Numbered from the stretch's first letter, positions 48,190 to 58,238 are shown. The stretch is DNA of 64,000 bases from Gimesia maris (GCF_008298035.1 NZ_CP042910.1:5409001-5473000); one strand, 5' to 3'. The notes: a model not told the origin generated them from the letters alone. Made by a program: numbers and translations.

Positions 48190-51100
48190 TCAGACCGGAC
48201 TCCCATTCAGCAGGAAGTCAGACAGCGGCTCTGTCAGCCCCGTTGACGTCCCGATAAAACCAAACGAGACCGTGCCACCAGCGGAAATGTCGTCGTTCCA
48301 GGAGGCACCACGAATCACGTAGGTGTTCCCGACGTGCGAAACGATCTCGGCGTTCCAGATATCCGTAATCTCGCCATCAAAGGTGAACTGCAGCAGCCAG
48401 CCTTCCATGGGTTGATCACTCTCATTCCGGATTTCCACCGCTCCCTGAAATCCACTGTTCCAGGCATTCACTACATCAAAGTTCACAGCACCTGAGGCAG
48501 GCGGGGCATCGTTATCCTGAATACTTCCCGTGCCAACCGCGGTCGCCAGCGTACCACCCACGGGTTGAGTTAATACGATCTGGAAGCCTTCGTTCGTTTC
48601 CGTCTCGACATCACCCAGGATCGGCACCATGATCGTTTTCGTCAGCTCTCCTGGCTGAAAGATCAGCTGGCCATTCACCGACTGATAATCCGCACCAGCG
48701 ACCGCCGTTCCATCAACTGTATGAAACTGAACTGTCACCGGTTCAGTCGTCGGTTGATCCAGTGAAACAGTAAACACTGCCTGTTGACTCCCACTGTCAC
48801 CTTCCGTCACATTCACATCATTGATGGATATTTCCGGGACAATCACCACGAATGCTTCCACGTCGACATGCACCGTGGTACTGGTCACACTCCCCGTATC
48901 AGATACTGTCGTGAACACGAAGCTGTCCGTCCCCGAGAAACCGGCGTCTGGTGTGTAAGTCAGCGTTCCATCCTGATTGTTGACCACCACCCCATGCACG
49001 GGTTGCGAAACCGACTGCAGCGTCCCCCCTTCTCCGAGAGCAGATGCAGGACTGATATAGTTGCCCGACATCACCAGCATACTCAACATCGAAACCGAGT
49101 CTGCATAGTAATTCGAGTGCGTCGTCGCCACACTGTCGAAGACCGAATTCATCCATGCCTGGTCAGCCGCATCGGAACCGGTCATTGCCGACACTCCGAC
49201 CGCCGCTCGGAAAAATGGATCGCTCCAGCTGTTGAGCGGAGTTCCATCCAAAGCATAGCCACCTCGAATCAATGCCGGATCTCCGCCTGACGATTGCTGA
49301 AAGAATTCCGACAGCATCTGCGCCTGCGCCAGCGAGACCGTGTCTCCACTCAAAACCGCGTCGGCACCAATCCTCCAGGGCACACGCCCCGCGTTATACC
49401 AGTAATGCTGGTCGTTGACTTCCAGAAAGCCTGAAGGCGCAGGTGACACATTCCCGGTCACAGGATCAACAATCACAAAGTCCGGCACCAGTCCCGTCCC
49501 CGACTGCTGTTGCAGTTTGGTCATCACAGCCTGCGTTGCGGCGATCACTTCATCCCAGGCCCCTGTACCGGTTGCGGCTTCAAAGGCGCGGAAGTGACCA
49601 TACATGAAATCGCTGGTACGTACAGACCACTGATTCCGCCCACCACCATAAGGATTCACCCAGTCTCCCAGCATCGGCAGATGACTGTCTGGTCCAATGG
49701 TCGAAGCGTACATCGCATCAATAATCGTAATCGCTTCCTGCAGATAGTTGACTGCACCGTCACTTCCCCATTGAGCATCTGCAACGAGCAGCGCATAGGC
49801 AATATCGGCGTCCCCATCGAAGGCGCTACTGTTTCCGTACGCATCCGGTTGCGCCCAGTCCATCAGATCAGGATTCCCTTCACTGGGATTGGCCCGCGAA
49901 TACTGGAACAGACCATCGAAGATCGCCCGGGCTTGAGGATCGTATCCATCCATATGCGCCAGGACCAGCATGCCGTATCCCTGGGCTTCTGATGTGGTTC
50001 GCCCTGACGCATCCATGATCACCCGGTAACCATTTCCTCCCGGATCTGCACGCAACCAGTCCGCCTTCCAGCTGTCATAGTAGTTGCTCACTATCTGATC
50101 CAACTGCGTCTGACCGTACTGGCTGGGGAATAACGTCCCCTCTTCATACGATTGCGCATGGCTGCCATAATCTGGATCGCCTCCCGAGCTTCCCGCGGAA
50201 ATTGTTACCGCCGTCTCATAAGGCGTCGTCACATTCAATTCATTTTCAGAAACCACTTCTTCATCGTCATTGGCAATAACTGTGGTCGCAGAAGACAAAC
50301 TCGCATCCAGCGTCGCGCCAACCGGGCTGCTGAGCGTGACATAAAACTGCTCGTCCGGTTCCACCTGGCTGTCGCCAAAGACGCGTACTGAAATCGTCTT
50401 TGAGGTTTCTCCCACTGCAAAGGTCACCTGACCGCTGGAAGCTTCATAATCCTCACCCGCTGTCGCCGTCCCATTGGACGTCTGATAGTTAACGACAACC
50501 GTTTGCGTCGCAGCCTCAGACAGGGTAATCGTCAAGGTAGCCGATACGGTACCGCTGACACCTTCCGCGACAGTTGCACCGCTGATGCGAACTTCAGGAA
50601 TCACTTCCACGGGCGGGTCCACAATACTCCCTTCCAGAGGAACCGGGTTCTGATAATACTCCTGCACCTTGGTAATCCACCAGTAATCGTCCGTCGGCTC
50701 ACTGCCAATTGCATCGGTGCTGATGCCAACACCGGCGCCAAACAGAATCTGCCTGATACCGGCGGCACGTGCTTCTTCCATATGGGAACCCCAGGTGATC
50801 GTGTTGCCGGAAACGGTCAGCTTCGCATCCCCCAGATCATTGGTCGAGAAATACTCCAGTCGATTTCCACTGGCGGTAAACGTATCTCCCAGAAAGAAAG
50901 AGGCTGCGGAATCTTCATACTGCCGCGTCGTATTCGTCAGGGGATCAAACTCACCATTCTCGTCATACGGATTCACCGCCTGACTGTCATTGATGTGACC
51001 AACGGGCAACTGCCAGAGCACCATTTCTCGCTCGGTCGTTTCCGTGAGGGTCTGGACGATCAACAGATAATTCTGCCAGTGATCGCTGTTCCAGAACCAG

Positions 51101-52980
51101 GTACTCGCTTCCGGATTACTGGCTGCCCCGTTTTGCGCCCCTGCATCCAGTCCATACTTATCGAGGGAGATGAACCCCGCCCCATAACTGAGAATGCCGG
51201 CGTCCATGTAATACTCGGCAATCAGTTCTGCTTCGCGTGCAATCGCCGCCTGACCGGCTGCGACTCCCATTGTATCCGTCAAATGCACAATTCCCGTGCC
51301 CGGAATCGGAGTTTCGATGCCCGGCGAAGCCCACAGATTAAACTGCCAGCCAAACTCCACATTCGGTGCAAAATGACTGATGGTATAATTGATCGCTTCA
51401 ATCAGTCCCGTCACCGTATTGTCAAACTGGGGATCAACGCCTTCCTGCAAAACACCGCTGCTGTAAGCGGCACTCGTCACAGCCGAGATTGCGTTCGCCG
51501 ATGTGCCGGCATTCTGCATCAGGTAACCGATGAAGTCCGGTTCCAGAATCATCTGCACCAGCTCATCCCCTGCTTCGGTGCGAATGGTATCCAGCGCGAA
51601 TTTCAGGTCTTGAAAATAGCTTTCCATGTACGACTGACTCTGGATGTGCTCCAGGTTGGTCGTATAGCTTTCGCCACCATCAGGAATATTGTAGTACACG
51701 AACTGCGGGATCATTCCCAGTTTCATACTTTCGCGCACATAGCTGCTCACGCGGTCCGGGTCCCAGCTCTGCCAGCCGGAAATGGGGCCTCCGTTGAGAT
51801 AGATATACCGCGAGTCAACATATTTGCCGGTCAAGGAATTGCTGTCATCAAAATCCTGCCAGAATGCCAGATCACCGGTCGTGTCTTCACTCACCGAACC
51901 GATGGTCAGATAATCCGGAAGCCCCGGCAGTGCGCCCTCTGCTGTACGTACACGAAACCCGATAAAACGGTCTTCGCCGCTCTCGGCATCGGTGATCCGT
52001 ACAGACGACCGTCCTGCTTCGAGACCGGTAATGCGTAATGTATTCCCATTCACAATCTCAGCGGTGACTGCCCGCGAATTACTGACTGCTACGCTGAACT
52101 GACTCGACTCACTCGAGGAGGCCAGCGTGTATTCGTAAACCGTTTCCTGATCAATGGTGACCTGCAATGCCTGACTGGCACTATCGACTCCATCAATACT
52201 GATCTGACTGGCACCGCCAGCCACATACACAACTTCGTCGCTCAAGGTCGTCCCGCTCGCATTACTGACTTCAACCTGGTATCGCAGCACACCATAGTCC
52301 CGGTTCGTAATCAACAGGCTGTCCGTTTGCGGGGTCGCGGTCCCTGTCAGATCTGCTTCATGGATGACAGTGCCGTTCTCGTATAACTTCCAGTGATTCG
52401 CTGCTGACCCTGCCCACAAATTAAGAGTCACACGAAAACCGCCCGCTGCCTGGTCTGCCAGCACACTGACGCTCGGCTGATTCGGCGCATTGACCACAGG
52501 ATCGGGATCCGGGTCTGGATCCGGATCGGGATCGGGGTCAACGGGACTACCACTCCCGTTAAATGAAAATCCGCTGGGCTCGCTGTAAGCGCCGACGGCC
52601 ACCAGTCCAATCGCCAGCGACTCACCTGCATCCAAAGTCGCATCCCAGCTGGGAGGCGTAATGCGATAACGGCCTCCCCCCAGGTTCTCTACTTCAGCGT
52701 TCCACAGTGACTGAATCTCGCCATTAAAGTCAAACTCCAGCTGCCAGTCTGTAAACGCCGTCGCTTCATCGTTATTCAGAATCAGGTTGGCTGTCCGACC
52801 GGAGCCCCAGTCCTGATCCACCTCAAACTGTACATCGGGTGCATCCGCCAGTGGATGGGCGGCGAGCATCGTCCGCACCTCCAGTGCCTCGATCTGTCTT
52901 GCTGCCTGAGCACGTGATCGCCTGGGAGTGCCGTGCTGTTGAATGAACCATTCAAGAAGTGTTGCGTAAAGTCGTTTCAT
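48190..52980 (-). CDS. Multidomain secreted cellulase: CBM2-like, GH6-like, Calx-beta, GH8, CBM2-like
   Basis: 1596 residues, ATG at 52980. The N-terminus ends in the planctomycete LEPR-XLL-like motif IEALEVRTMLAAH. The order is: CBM2-like module (about 40-145); a PDPDPDP linker (about 147-160); beta domains; and a catalytic-like domain (about 348-780). The last resembles GH6 cellobiohydrolases (FVYYNIPDGG at about 427-436, ILEPDFIGYL at about 478-487; Asp482 would be the general acid). A Calx-beta domain follows (about 794-903), then GH8 (about 937-1320, with SEAQGYGM, Glu about 995, and DGDADIAYALL, Asp about 1052), a cadherin-like domain, a second Calx-beta (about 1383-1488) and a C-terminal CBM2-like module (about 1495-1590). 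It probably degrades beta-1,4-glucans outside the cell. Confidence 0.88.
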   Translation of the reverse strand: MKRLYATLLEWFIQQHGTPRRSRAQAARQIEALEVRTMLAAHPLADAPDVQFEVDQDWGSGRTANLILNNDEATAFTDWQLEFDFNGEIQSLWNAEVENLGGGRYRITPPSWDATLDAGESLAIGLVAVGAYSEPSGFSFNGSGSPVDPDPDPDPDPDPDPVVNAPNQPSVSVLADQAAGGFRVTLNLWAGSAANHWKLYENGTVIHEADLTGTATPQTDSLLITNRDYGVLRYQVEVSNASGTTLSDEVVYVAGGASQISIDGVDSASQALQVTIDQETVYEYTLASSSESSQFSVAVSNSRAVTAEIVNGNTLRITGLEAGRSSVRITDAESGEDRFIGFRVRTAEGALPGLPDYLTIGSVSEDTTGDLAFWQDFDDSNSLTGKYVDSRYIYLNGGPISGWQSWDPDRVSSYVRESMKLGMIPQFVYYNIPDGGESYTTNLEHIQSQSYMESYFQDLKFALDTIRTEAGDELVQMILEPDFIGYLMQNAGTSANAISAVTSAAYSSGVLQEGVDPQFDNTVTGLIEAINYTISHFAPNVEFGWQFNLWASPGIETPIPGTGIVHLTDTMGVAAGQAAIAREAELIAEYYMDAGILSYGAGFISLDKYGLDAGAQNGAASNPEASTWFWNSDHWQNYLLIVQTLTETTEREMVLWQLPVGHINDSQAVNPYDENGEFDPLTNTTRQYEDSAASFFLGDTFTASGNRLEYFSTNDLGDAKLTVSGNTITWGSHMEEARAAGIRQILFGAGVGISTDAIGSEPTDDYWWITKVQEYYQNPVPLEGSIVDPPVEVIPEVRISGATVAEGVSGTVSATLTITLSEAATQTVVVNYQTSNGTATAGEDYEASSGQVTFAVGETSKTISVRVFGDSQVEPDEQFYVTLSSPVGATLDASLSSATTVIANDDEEVVSENELNVTTPYETAVTISAGSSGGDPDYGSHAQSYEEGTLFPSQYGQTQLDQIVSNYYDSWKADWLRADPGGNGYRVIMDASGRTTSEAQGYGMLVLAHMDGYDPQARAIFDGLFQYSRANPSEGNPDLMDWAQPDAYGNSSAFDGDADIAYALLVADAQWGSDGAVNYLQEAITIIDAMYASTIGPDSHLPMLGDWVNPYGGGRNQWSVRTSDFMYGHFRAFEAATGTGAWDEVIAATQAVMTKLQQQSGTGLVPDFVIVDPVTGNVSPAPSGFLEVNDQHYWYNAGRVPWRIGADAVLSGDTVSLAQAQMLSEFFQQSSGGDPALIRGGYALDGTPLNSWSDPFFRAAVGVSAMTGSDAADQAWMNSVFDSVATTHSNYYADSVSMLSMLVMSGNYISPASALGEGGTLQSVSQPVHGVVVNNQDGTLTYTPDAGFSGTDSFVFTTVSDTGSVTSTTVHVDVEAFVVIVPEISINDVNVTEGDSGSQQAVFTVSLDQPTTEPVTVQFHTVDGTAVAGADYQSVNGQLIFQPGELTKTIMVPILGDVETETNEGFQIVLTQPVGGTLATAVGTGSIQDNDAPPASGAVNFDVVNAWNSGFQGAVEIRNESDQPMEGWLLQFTFDGEITDIWNAEIVSHVGNTYVIRGASWNDDISAGGTVSFGFIGTSTGLTEPLSDFLLNGSPV

Positions 52981-53532
52981 CGCATCAACTCTGCGAACGC
53001 AGAGCCCTTTCAGTCTCTGCCAGAACAGTGCGACGTTTCAAACTGAGAATCAGCCTGAATATGAAGGAATAGATACGAGTCTCGGAAGGTAGAAATGCTG
53101 AGACGCGTTGATCTCCCCGTAACACTGTTTATCGAAAGGCGCGAGAAGAGACCGCAACACAGGCAGGCCACCACAGGCTCTCACACGCCCAGGATGTCCT
53201 GGCGCGGAAGCTGTTTTGGCCCAGATCAAACAGCAATTTCCGAAATTTAAAGATAGGAAGTAAACCGGAAACCAATCCCGGTCCGGAACAGTTTGATTGT
53301 AACCACAGTCACCCGCCCCCTGTCCAGAGCTGATTTGAAATTTCTTGAACACTCATCAAGTCAGCATATCAGAGGAACGTACGAATCACTCATAATCAAT
53401 ACGACCCGATCAGCAGTGAAGTCCAGAAAATAAACTGCGCATTGAATTCACATGTGAATTCGTTTACGTTTATGTTTACTTATCTGTGGAAATCCAGATC
53501 ACCTATTGATATTACCCGGAAAGGCTTATTCG
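52981..53532. other. Divergent intergenic region
   Basis: About 550 bases between the minus-strand cellulase and the plus-strand cysteine-peptidase-like gene. No gene is seen; it should hold promoters for both directions. Confidence 0.45.
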
Positions 53533-54873
53533 ATGAACTTACCTTCACGATTCTCCCTGAATCTGCTCTTCTCACTCGTCAGTCTGATCTGCCTGCAGAA
53601 CACTTGCACCGCTGCAGAACCAAAAGATGAAAAGATAGAACCAGCTCAACTGGAAGACTGGCAGAAAAAAGGAGTGGAGTATGCGCGGATTATGTCACAG
53701 GTAAAATGGACTCCGGTTGCCGAGGGAATGCCCCGCAGGAAAGGAACTTTCGAACCCGGTAAAGAGTACACGGGCGTCCCTTATTCGAGTGTAAAATATA
53801 TCGGCCGTTATATCGGATTTGATATTTATCTGAAGACCTTTCTGGCAGCCGTCGAAAATCCACACAGCGTGTTATACACAGAAAACCTGTATGGTAAGGT
53901 TGCCAATGCAGAGTGCTACTATGGTAAAGTCTGCTCTTCTTACACCAGTTATGCCTTACAGTGTGGCGTCTGGTATGTCAGCCGCCTGCACAACCCACCC
54001 TATCGCGAAGGCGTCAGCCTGGTCGAGCCCCAGACAGCACAGGCAGCACAGGTAGGAGATATCATTTACACACCGCCTCAGCCCGGCTCCCATGTGGAAA
54101 TCGTCACGGGCATTACCCGGAACGCGGAGGGGAAAATAACGCATGTCCGTGTGGAAGAAAGCCGCCCCCTCACCACCAAATCCAGCAACCGCTCCGTCTC
54201 GACCTTTAACAGTCATCTCAAAGCGCGAGGCAGAAAACTGTTTCGCATCACCGATCTGGACGCCTGGCGCGGCCCGAACAAAGCAGAGTCATTCCTGTTC
54301 CCCAACTATGAGGAAGACGCCAAAACCCCGATCATCAATCGGGTATTACTACTCGATCGTGGTGACTGGGTCCCCTATTTCAAAGACCAGAAAGTAAAAA
54401 TCAGCATCATGGACAAAGACGCCCAAGGTGTAAAATCCCTGGTCGTCAAACGGGGGGACAAAGTCGTCAAAGAAATCGATCAGCCTGGGAAAGGCGTCAT
54501 CGAACTCTCATTTTCCACCTGCGGCGATTACACGGCACACTGCATCATGAATGACGGTTCGCAGAGTCAAGCCTGCGAATTCTCTGTCTGTGACCTTGAT
54601 TTCAGCATCTCCGCAAAAACAGCCTCAATAAGTGAACCGTGGGAACTGAAGCTCAACTCTGAAAACATGAAAGTCATCATGGCACTTCTGGTAAGTGATA
54701 AAGACAGTTATGACCACCATCACGTATTCGTTACCGATGAAGATCGGCAGCAGGGAACAGTAGTGATCCCCGCCAATTTAATTCAAAGCACAGGCAAGAT
54801 GCAGGTCTGGCTGGTCGGTGAAAACAAATATGGCAGGCTCAAGAAACGGCGTGATATTCTCATACAGGATTAA
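53533..54873 (+). CDS. Exported NlpC/P60-like cysteine peptidase candidate
   Basis: 446 residues from ATG 53533 (AAAGG upstream); an ATG at 53506 in the same frame is less likely. Signal peptide FSLNLLFSLVSLICLQNTCTA. A Cys-containing segment (AECYYGKVCSSYTSYALQCG, about 123-142) and a downstream His (PGSHVEIVTGITR, about 186) fit the order Cys then His of papain-like NlpC/P60 or CHAP domains, though the overall match is loose. The C-terminal 200 residues are beta-rich. It could cut peptide cross-links or another amide in the envelope. The alpha/beta hydrolase gene follows 65 bases downstream. Confidence 0.6.
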   Translation: MNLPSRFSLNLLFSLVSLICLQNTCTAAEPKDEKIEPAQLEDWQKKGVEYARIMSQVKWTPVAEGMPRRKGTFEPGKEYTGVPYSSVKYIGRYIGFDIYLKTFLAAVENPHSVLYTENLYGKVANAECYYGKVCSSYTSYALQCGVWYVSRLHNPPYREGVSLVEPQTAQAAQVGDIIYTPPQPGSHVEIVTGITRNAEGKITHVRVEESRPLTTKSSNRSVSTFNSHLKARGRKLFRITDLDAWRGPNKAESFLFPNYEEDAKTPIINRVLLLDRGDWVPYFKDQKVKISIMDKDAQGVKSLVVKRGDKVVKEIDQPGKGVIELSFSTCGDYTAHCIMNDGSQSQACEFSVCDLDFSISAKTASISEPWELKLNSENMKVIMALLVSDKDSYDHHHVFVTDEDRQQGTVVIPANLIQSTGKMQVWLVGENKYGRLKKRRDILIQD

Positions 54874-54938
54874 GGCACAACAGAATGTGAACGACCACTG
54901 ACAGTAGTTCACATTCTGATTTATCAGGAGAACTCCCC

Positions 54939-56924
54939 TTGAAAATATTCCTGTGCATTCTGTTCTCTTCCGTTACCCTGGTACATGCTGCCGATACTGA
55001 AGTCCGCTGGAACTCAAACTTCAAAGAGACCTGTCACAGTCAGGCAGAAGGCGCTCTCGTTTCGTTCTCCGTCCGCACACCTCCGCAGATCGCAGGCAGA
55101 AAGAGCTACCCATTACTGATTGACCTCAAAGTCGGCCTCAACGCAGTACCGAGCACCCAGTATCCGTTTTTTTACACATTACCATCACGCGGACGCCTCT
55201 GGGGCTACCGTTCACTTTCTACTTACGACGTCATGCAGGTCATCGACTGTATGATACAGAAATACCCGATCGATCCGGACCGAATTTATCTCACTGGATT
55301 TTCCGCGGGTGGAAGTGGCGCCATGCATCTGGCCTCCTGCTTTCCCGATCAATTCGCGGCAGTCCTGGCCTTAGGAGGCGTCGGCAACAACTACCCGCTT
55401 GTCAATTTCAAAAATCTGCCGGTCGCCTTTCACCATGGTGACAAAGACTGGACCTCTTCCATCTGCAACGCGCGGGTGCAGGCAGACAGAATGCAAGCCC
55501 TGGGCAGTCCCATGTTTCTCAAAGAATACCCGGACGCCGGCCATTCCATACCAGGACCACGTGCGCCTCTGCTGGACTGGCTCTTCAAACAAAAACGCAA
55601 TCCGACCCCGCTGTCTCTCACCCACGAATGCGAAAGCATATCACTGGGGCGTTCCTACTGGTTCACCATTCAGGAGTTCATCGATCCACACCAGCGGGCA
55701 TCGGTAGCAGCTACCATCAATGACCGGACCGTCGTCGTCCATCCTCATAACATAGCTGTTTTTTCCTTAGACCTGGCTGCATTTCCCAATGTAAAGACAG
55801 TCCAGATTGATCAGACCCGGCTGCCAGCAGACATGCATTACAGGTTTCAGTCAGGCCATTGGATCAAGGGAAACCCTCTGCCGAAACCAGCAACCCGAGC
55901 TTACGAAGCGGGTGCTGCTGCCAACCTGTATCAGGGCGAGCCGTTACTCATTGTGTACGGCACTCGCGGTGATCGCACGCAGCTGTTGAAAACCCTGGCA
56001 CAAACGCTCGCATCCTATGGTGGCCCCACTAATGAGCGGATCCCCAACCTGTTTCCCGTAATTGCTGACAGAGAGCTGACGCAAACTCAGCAGACGAACG
56101 CTAATTTAATTCTGGTCGGTACTCCCGCGGAAAATAGTATCAGCCAGACGATCCTGCCGAAACTTCCCATTCAAATTCAAGAGGGTTATCTGCTGGCCGG
56201 GGAACGTACGCCATTGCCCCTGGAAAATCAGATACTCAGTCTGCTTGCCCCCCACCCAGAGCATCCACAGCGTCTGGTCTACCTGCTCGCCCCCTTCACT
56301 GACGCAGCCGGGCTCACTCAGGTTATCGCGAGTCCAGCGTCATTCCTGGCTGGCTCCAATGGGTTTGATCGCATCAGTCAGGCAGACCTGCTCACGCAAA
56401 ATCCACAGCATCTCATTTCACGACAATTGCAATACGGAAAAGACTGGAACTGGATCCGCTTCCCGGATGCAGACCAGCCGATACCGGCCCGTTATAGCGA
56501 CCGGGCCAACCTCGCGACCACCTGTCTGCAGCTCATGCAGGAAAAATCCCAGGCTGACTTTGCACTCTGGTGGGGGCCCGCCGATCGAGGCATGTGGGGG
56601 ACCGACTTCAATCACCTCGAACGCTATCAACCCGAATTCTATACCAAAGCAGACTTCCTCACCCGACATCGTCTCTTTGAGACCATGACAGGCAGTGTGA
56701 CTGGTGCAGAATTAAAAGAGATCTGGAATCGCTGGGGCACAAAACAGGAGCTGCAGAGCTTTCCTGAAATCACCCCCGGCACGCTGATCGACGAACAGCA
56801 ATACCGACTCCACATACCAATGGACCTGTATATCAAACTGGGTCAGCGCAAACAGAATCTCATCAATCCGCAGACAGCCCCCGGAATTACCTCCGCTGAA
56901 CTGCTACAGCAGATCTTTCCCTGA
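54939..56924 (+). CDS. Secreted alpha/beta hydrolase
   Basis: 661 residues. The start is TTG at 54939, supported by AGGAG at 54926-54930. Signal peptide MKIFLCILFSSVTLVHA. The N-terminal half has the nucleophile elbow TGFSAGGSGAMH (Ser about 129), an acid in FHHGDKDWTSS (about 170) and a His in PDAGHSIPG (about 204), the triad of prolyl-oligopeptidase-like and esterase alpha/beta hydrolases. The second half is an unrecognised domain rich in Gln, Leu and Pro. It likely acts outside the cytoplasm on an ester or peptide. Confidence 0.75.
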   Translation: MKIFLCILFSSVTLVHAADTEVRWNSNFKETCHSQAEGALVSFSVRTPPQIAGRKSYPLLIDLKVGLNAVPSTQYPFFYTLPSRGRLWGYRSLSTYDVMQVIDCMIQKYPIDPDRIYLTGFSAGGSGAMHLASCFPDQFAAVLALGGVGNNYPLVNFKNLPVAFHHGDKDWTSSICNARVQADRMQALGSPMFLKEYPDAGHSIPGPRAPLLDWLFKQKRNPTPLSLTHECESISLGRSYWFTIQEFIDPHQRASVAATINDRTVVVHPHNIAVFSLDLAAFPNVKTVQIDQTRLPADMHYRFQSGHWIKGNPLPKPATRAYEAGAAANLYQGEPLLIVYGTRGDRTQLLKTLAQTLASYGGPTNERIPNLFPVIADRELTQTQQTNANLILVGTPAENSISQTILPKLPIQIQEGYLLAGERTPLPLENQILSLLAPHPEHPQRLVYLLAPFTDAAGLTQVIASPASFLAGSNGFDRISQADLLTQNPQHLISRQLQYGKDWNWIRFPDADQPIPARYSDRANLATTCLQLMQEKSQADFALWWGPADRGMWGTDFNHLERYQPEFYTKADFLTRHRLFETMTGSVTGAELKEIWNRWGTKQELQSFPEITPGTLIDEQQYRLHIPMDLYIKLGQRKQNLINPQTAPGITSAELLQQIFP

Positions 56925-56936
56925 ACGCTATCAGGA

Positions 56937-57182
56937 CTATTGCACTTCGCCGCAGAACCGGATCCGCAGATTCTCCACGACTTCCAGCCCCCGGGGCATA
57001 AACTGATTCCGTTTCAGTCGGCCTTTGGCTTCAATCGCCTTGAGATGATCCGAGACCCCATTGGTCGATTTAATCCCAAACGACTGACCAATCTCCCGCA
57101 CCGTCGGCGCACAACCCGTCTTCGCGGTAAACACACGGATAAAACTGACAATATGCTTCTGTCGCTCGGTTAATTTTTTCAT
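56937..57182 (-). CDS. Stand-alone LexA-type DNA-binding domain
   Basis: 81 residues from ATG 57182 (MKKLTERQKHIVSFI). Winged-helix LexA N-terminus: TERQKHIVSFIRVF, CAPTVREIGQSFGIKSTNGV (recognition helix region) and the wing GRLKRNQFMPRGLEV. The peptidase half and its Ser/Lys dyad are absent, so it cannot self-cleave as LexA does. A candidate operator (57237-57254) lies 55 bases upstream. Confidence 0.85.
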   Translation of the reverse strand: MKKLTERQKHIVSFIRVFTAKTGCAPTVREIGQSFGIKSTNGVSDHLKAIEAKGRLKRNQFMPRGLEVVENLRIRFCGEVQ

Positions 57183-57236
57183 CGCAGGGTCTCTGAATAA
57201 TGGTACCTGAAATACAGATCGTCTCCGACCATCGCC

Positions 57237-57254
57237 GTGATTATATAACATCAC
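57237..57254. promoter_or_regulatory. Candidate operator upstream of the LexA-type gene
   Basis: GTGATTATATAACATCAC has inverted ends GTGAT/ATCAC and shares GTGATTATA with the perfect palindrome at 36028-36046. It lies between the acyl-carrier-like gene and the LexA-type gene. It may be an autoregulatory site. Confidence 0.4.
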
Positions 57255-57266
57255 CGAATCAGAATG

Positions 57267-57572
57267 CTACTCCATCCCCAGATCACGTCCCAGCCAGGCG
57301 TCCGGCGTCACTTCCTGCTCCTCAACCTGCAGACAGTCCATAATATCCAACCTGACGCCGGCAAAGACATCCACCGCAGCCTCAGGGTACTGTTCCGCGA
57401 CCAGAGTTTCGATTAATCCGACAAAATCACCCACGCAAATATCCGTCCAGAGATTGTCCGGCGGATCAGCAGTATTCCCCTCATGCAGAAGCCGATGCAC
57501 CTTATCCCGGGGAATTTTAATCTCAAACCGTTTTTCAACCCGAAATACCAGATCAAGTAAGTCAATTCCCAT
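57267..57572 (-). CDS. Acyl-carrier-protein-like protein without the usual Ser
   Basis: 101 residues, ATG at 57572. The helix MGIDLLDLVFRVEKRFEIKI resembles helix 2 of acyl carrier proteins (D-S-L-x-x-V-E-x-V-x-x-x-E-x-x-F-x-I-x-I), but the phosphopantetheine Ser of D-S-L is not present at the matching position. A second helical part ends in WLGRDLGME. It may be a structural relative or not an ACP at all. It is encoded just upstream of the LexA-type gene on the same strand. Confidence 0.5.
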   Translation of the reverse strand: MGIDLLDLVFRVEKRFEIKIPRDKVHRLLHEGNTADPPDNLWTDICVGDFVGLIETLVAEQYPEAAVDVFAGVRLDIMDCLQVEEQEVTPDAWLGRDLGME

Positions 57573-57627
57573 CCTGGTCTCCCATTAACGTGGCTTAGAG
57601 ACGAAGGCAGCCGCAACAGTGTCTCTC

Positions 57628-57888
57628 TCAAACCGGTTTATCGGATTGGAAGCAAGAGACCACTGTCCCGGAAATAAAACCAATCGCAAAGAAGAGACTG
57701 CCCAGAACAGCCAGTCCCAGCAGCGCTTCACAACGGGGATTCACCCCCACTGCGATCAACAGAGAGGTAAGCACATTAGTCACCGCCGGGACGGTGTATG
57801 CTAAAACATACCCCACCACCACCCCGATGAAGCCACCTGAAAAACCATAAACCAGCATGGGGTACTTCAGGTTCGGTTTAGAAGGCAA
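57628..57888 (-). CDS. Small two-helix membrane protein
   Basis: 86 residues from TTG 57888; ATG 57858 (MLVYGFSGG) is the other candidate and neither has a strong ribosome-binding site. Two long hydrophobic segments are present: GFSGGFIGVVVGYVLAYTV and LLGLAVLGSLFFAIGFISG. No family is recognised. Confidence 0.5.
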   Translation of the reverse strand: MPSKPNLKYPMLVYGFSGGFIGVVVGYVLAYTVPAVTNVLTSLLIAVGVNPRCEALLGLAVLGSLFFAIGFISGTVVSCFQSDKPV

Positions 57889-58238
57889 ACTAATTAATCT
57901 TCATTTTGGAACAGCTTTTACCAGCATTTTCAGATACAAAAAACAATCAGATATTACTTCAATTTGGCATTTATTTTCGGCTCACTAAACATATACAAGC
58001 CAAACTTATTGTGTTCTAGTATAGTTAAAACCCTTAGTTATAGACATAAAGACAATTTTGATCCATCACTAGAATCTTAAAACTTAATATTAAACTATGC
58101 CAAATCGTCTCAATTATTTTTAGAATTTTTCTTAGTAGAAAAACCACTGTAAAATCGAAATCCTAATCTGTTTTTATTATTTAAATCAGAATATTTATCT
58201 TTATTTCTGAGCTACTTTTATCAAATGGATACTTGTAA
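57889..58238. other. AT-rich intergenic stretch
   Basis: The base composition drops sharply here, with many A/T runs, and stays low through 59468. No gene is seen. It should hold the promoter for the DAC-like gene and is probably the left edge of an acquired segment. Confidence 0.5.

Noticed and set aside
50503-52038. A 511-codon open frame on the plus strand
   Set aside because: It lies entirely antisense to the multidomain cellulase gene, which has clear domains. The frame is a shadow produced by codon bias.
52498-52542. Repeated GGATCGGGATC units resembling a repeat array
   Set aside because: They encode the Pro-Asp linker of the cellulase and have no spacers, so they are a coding microsatellite and not a CRISPR.
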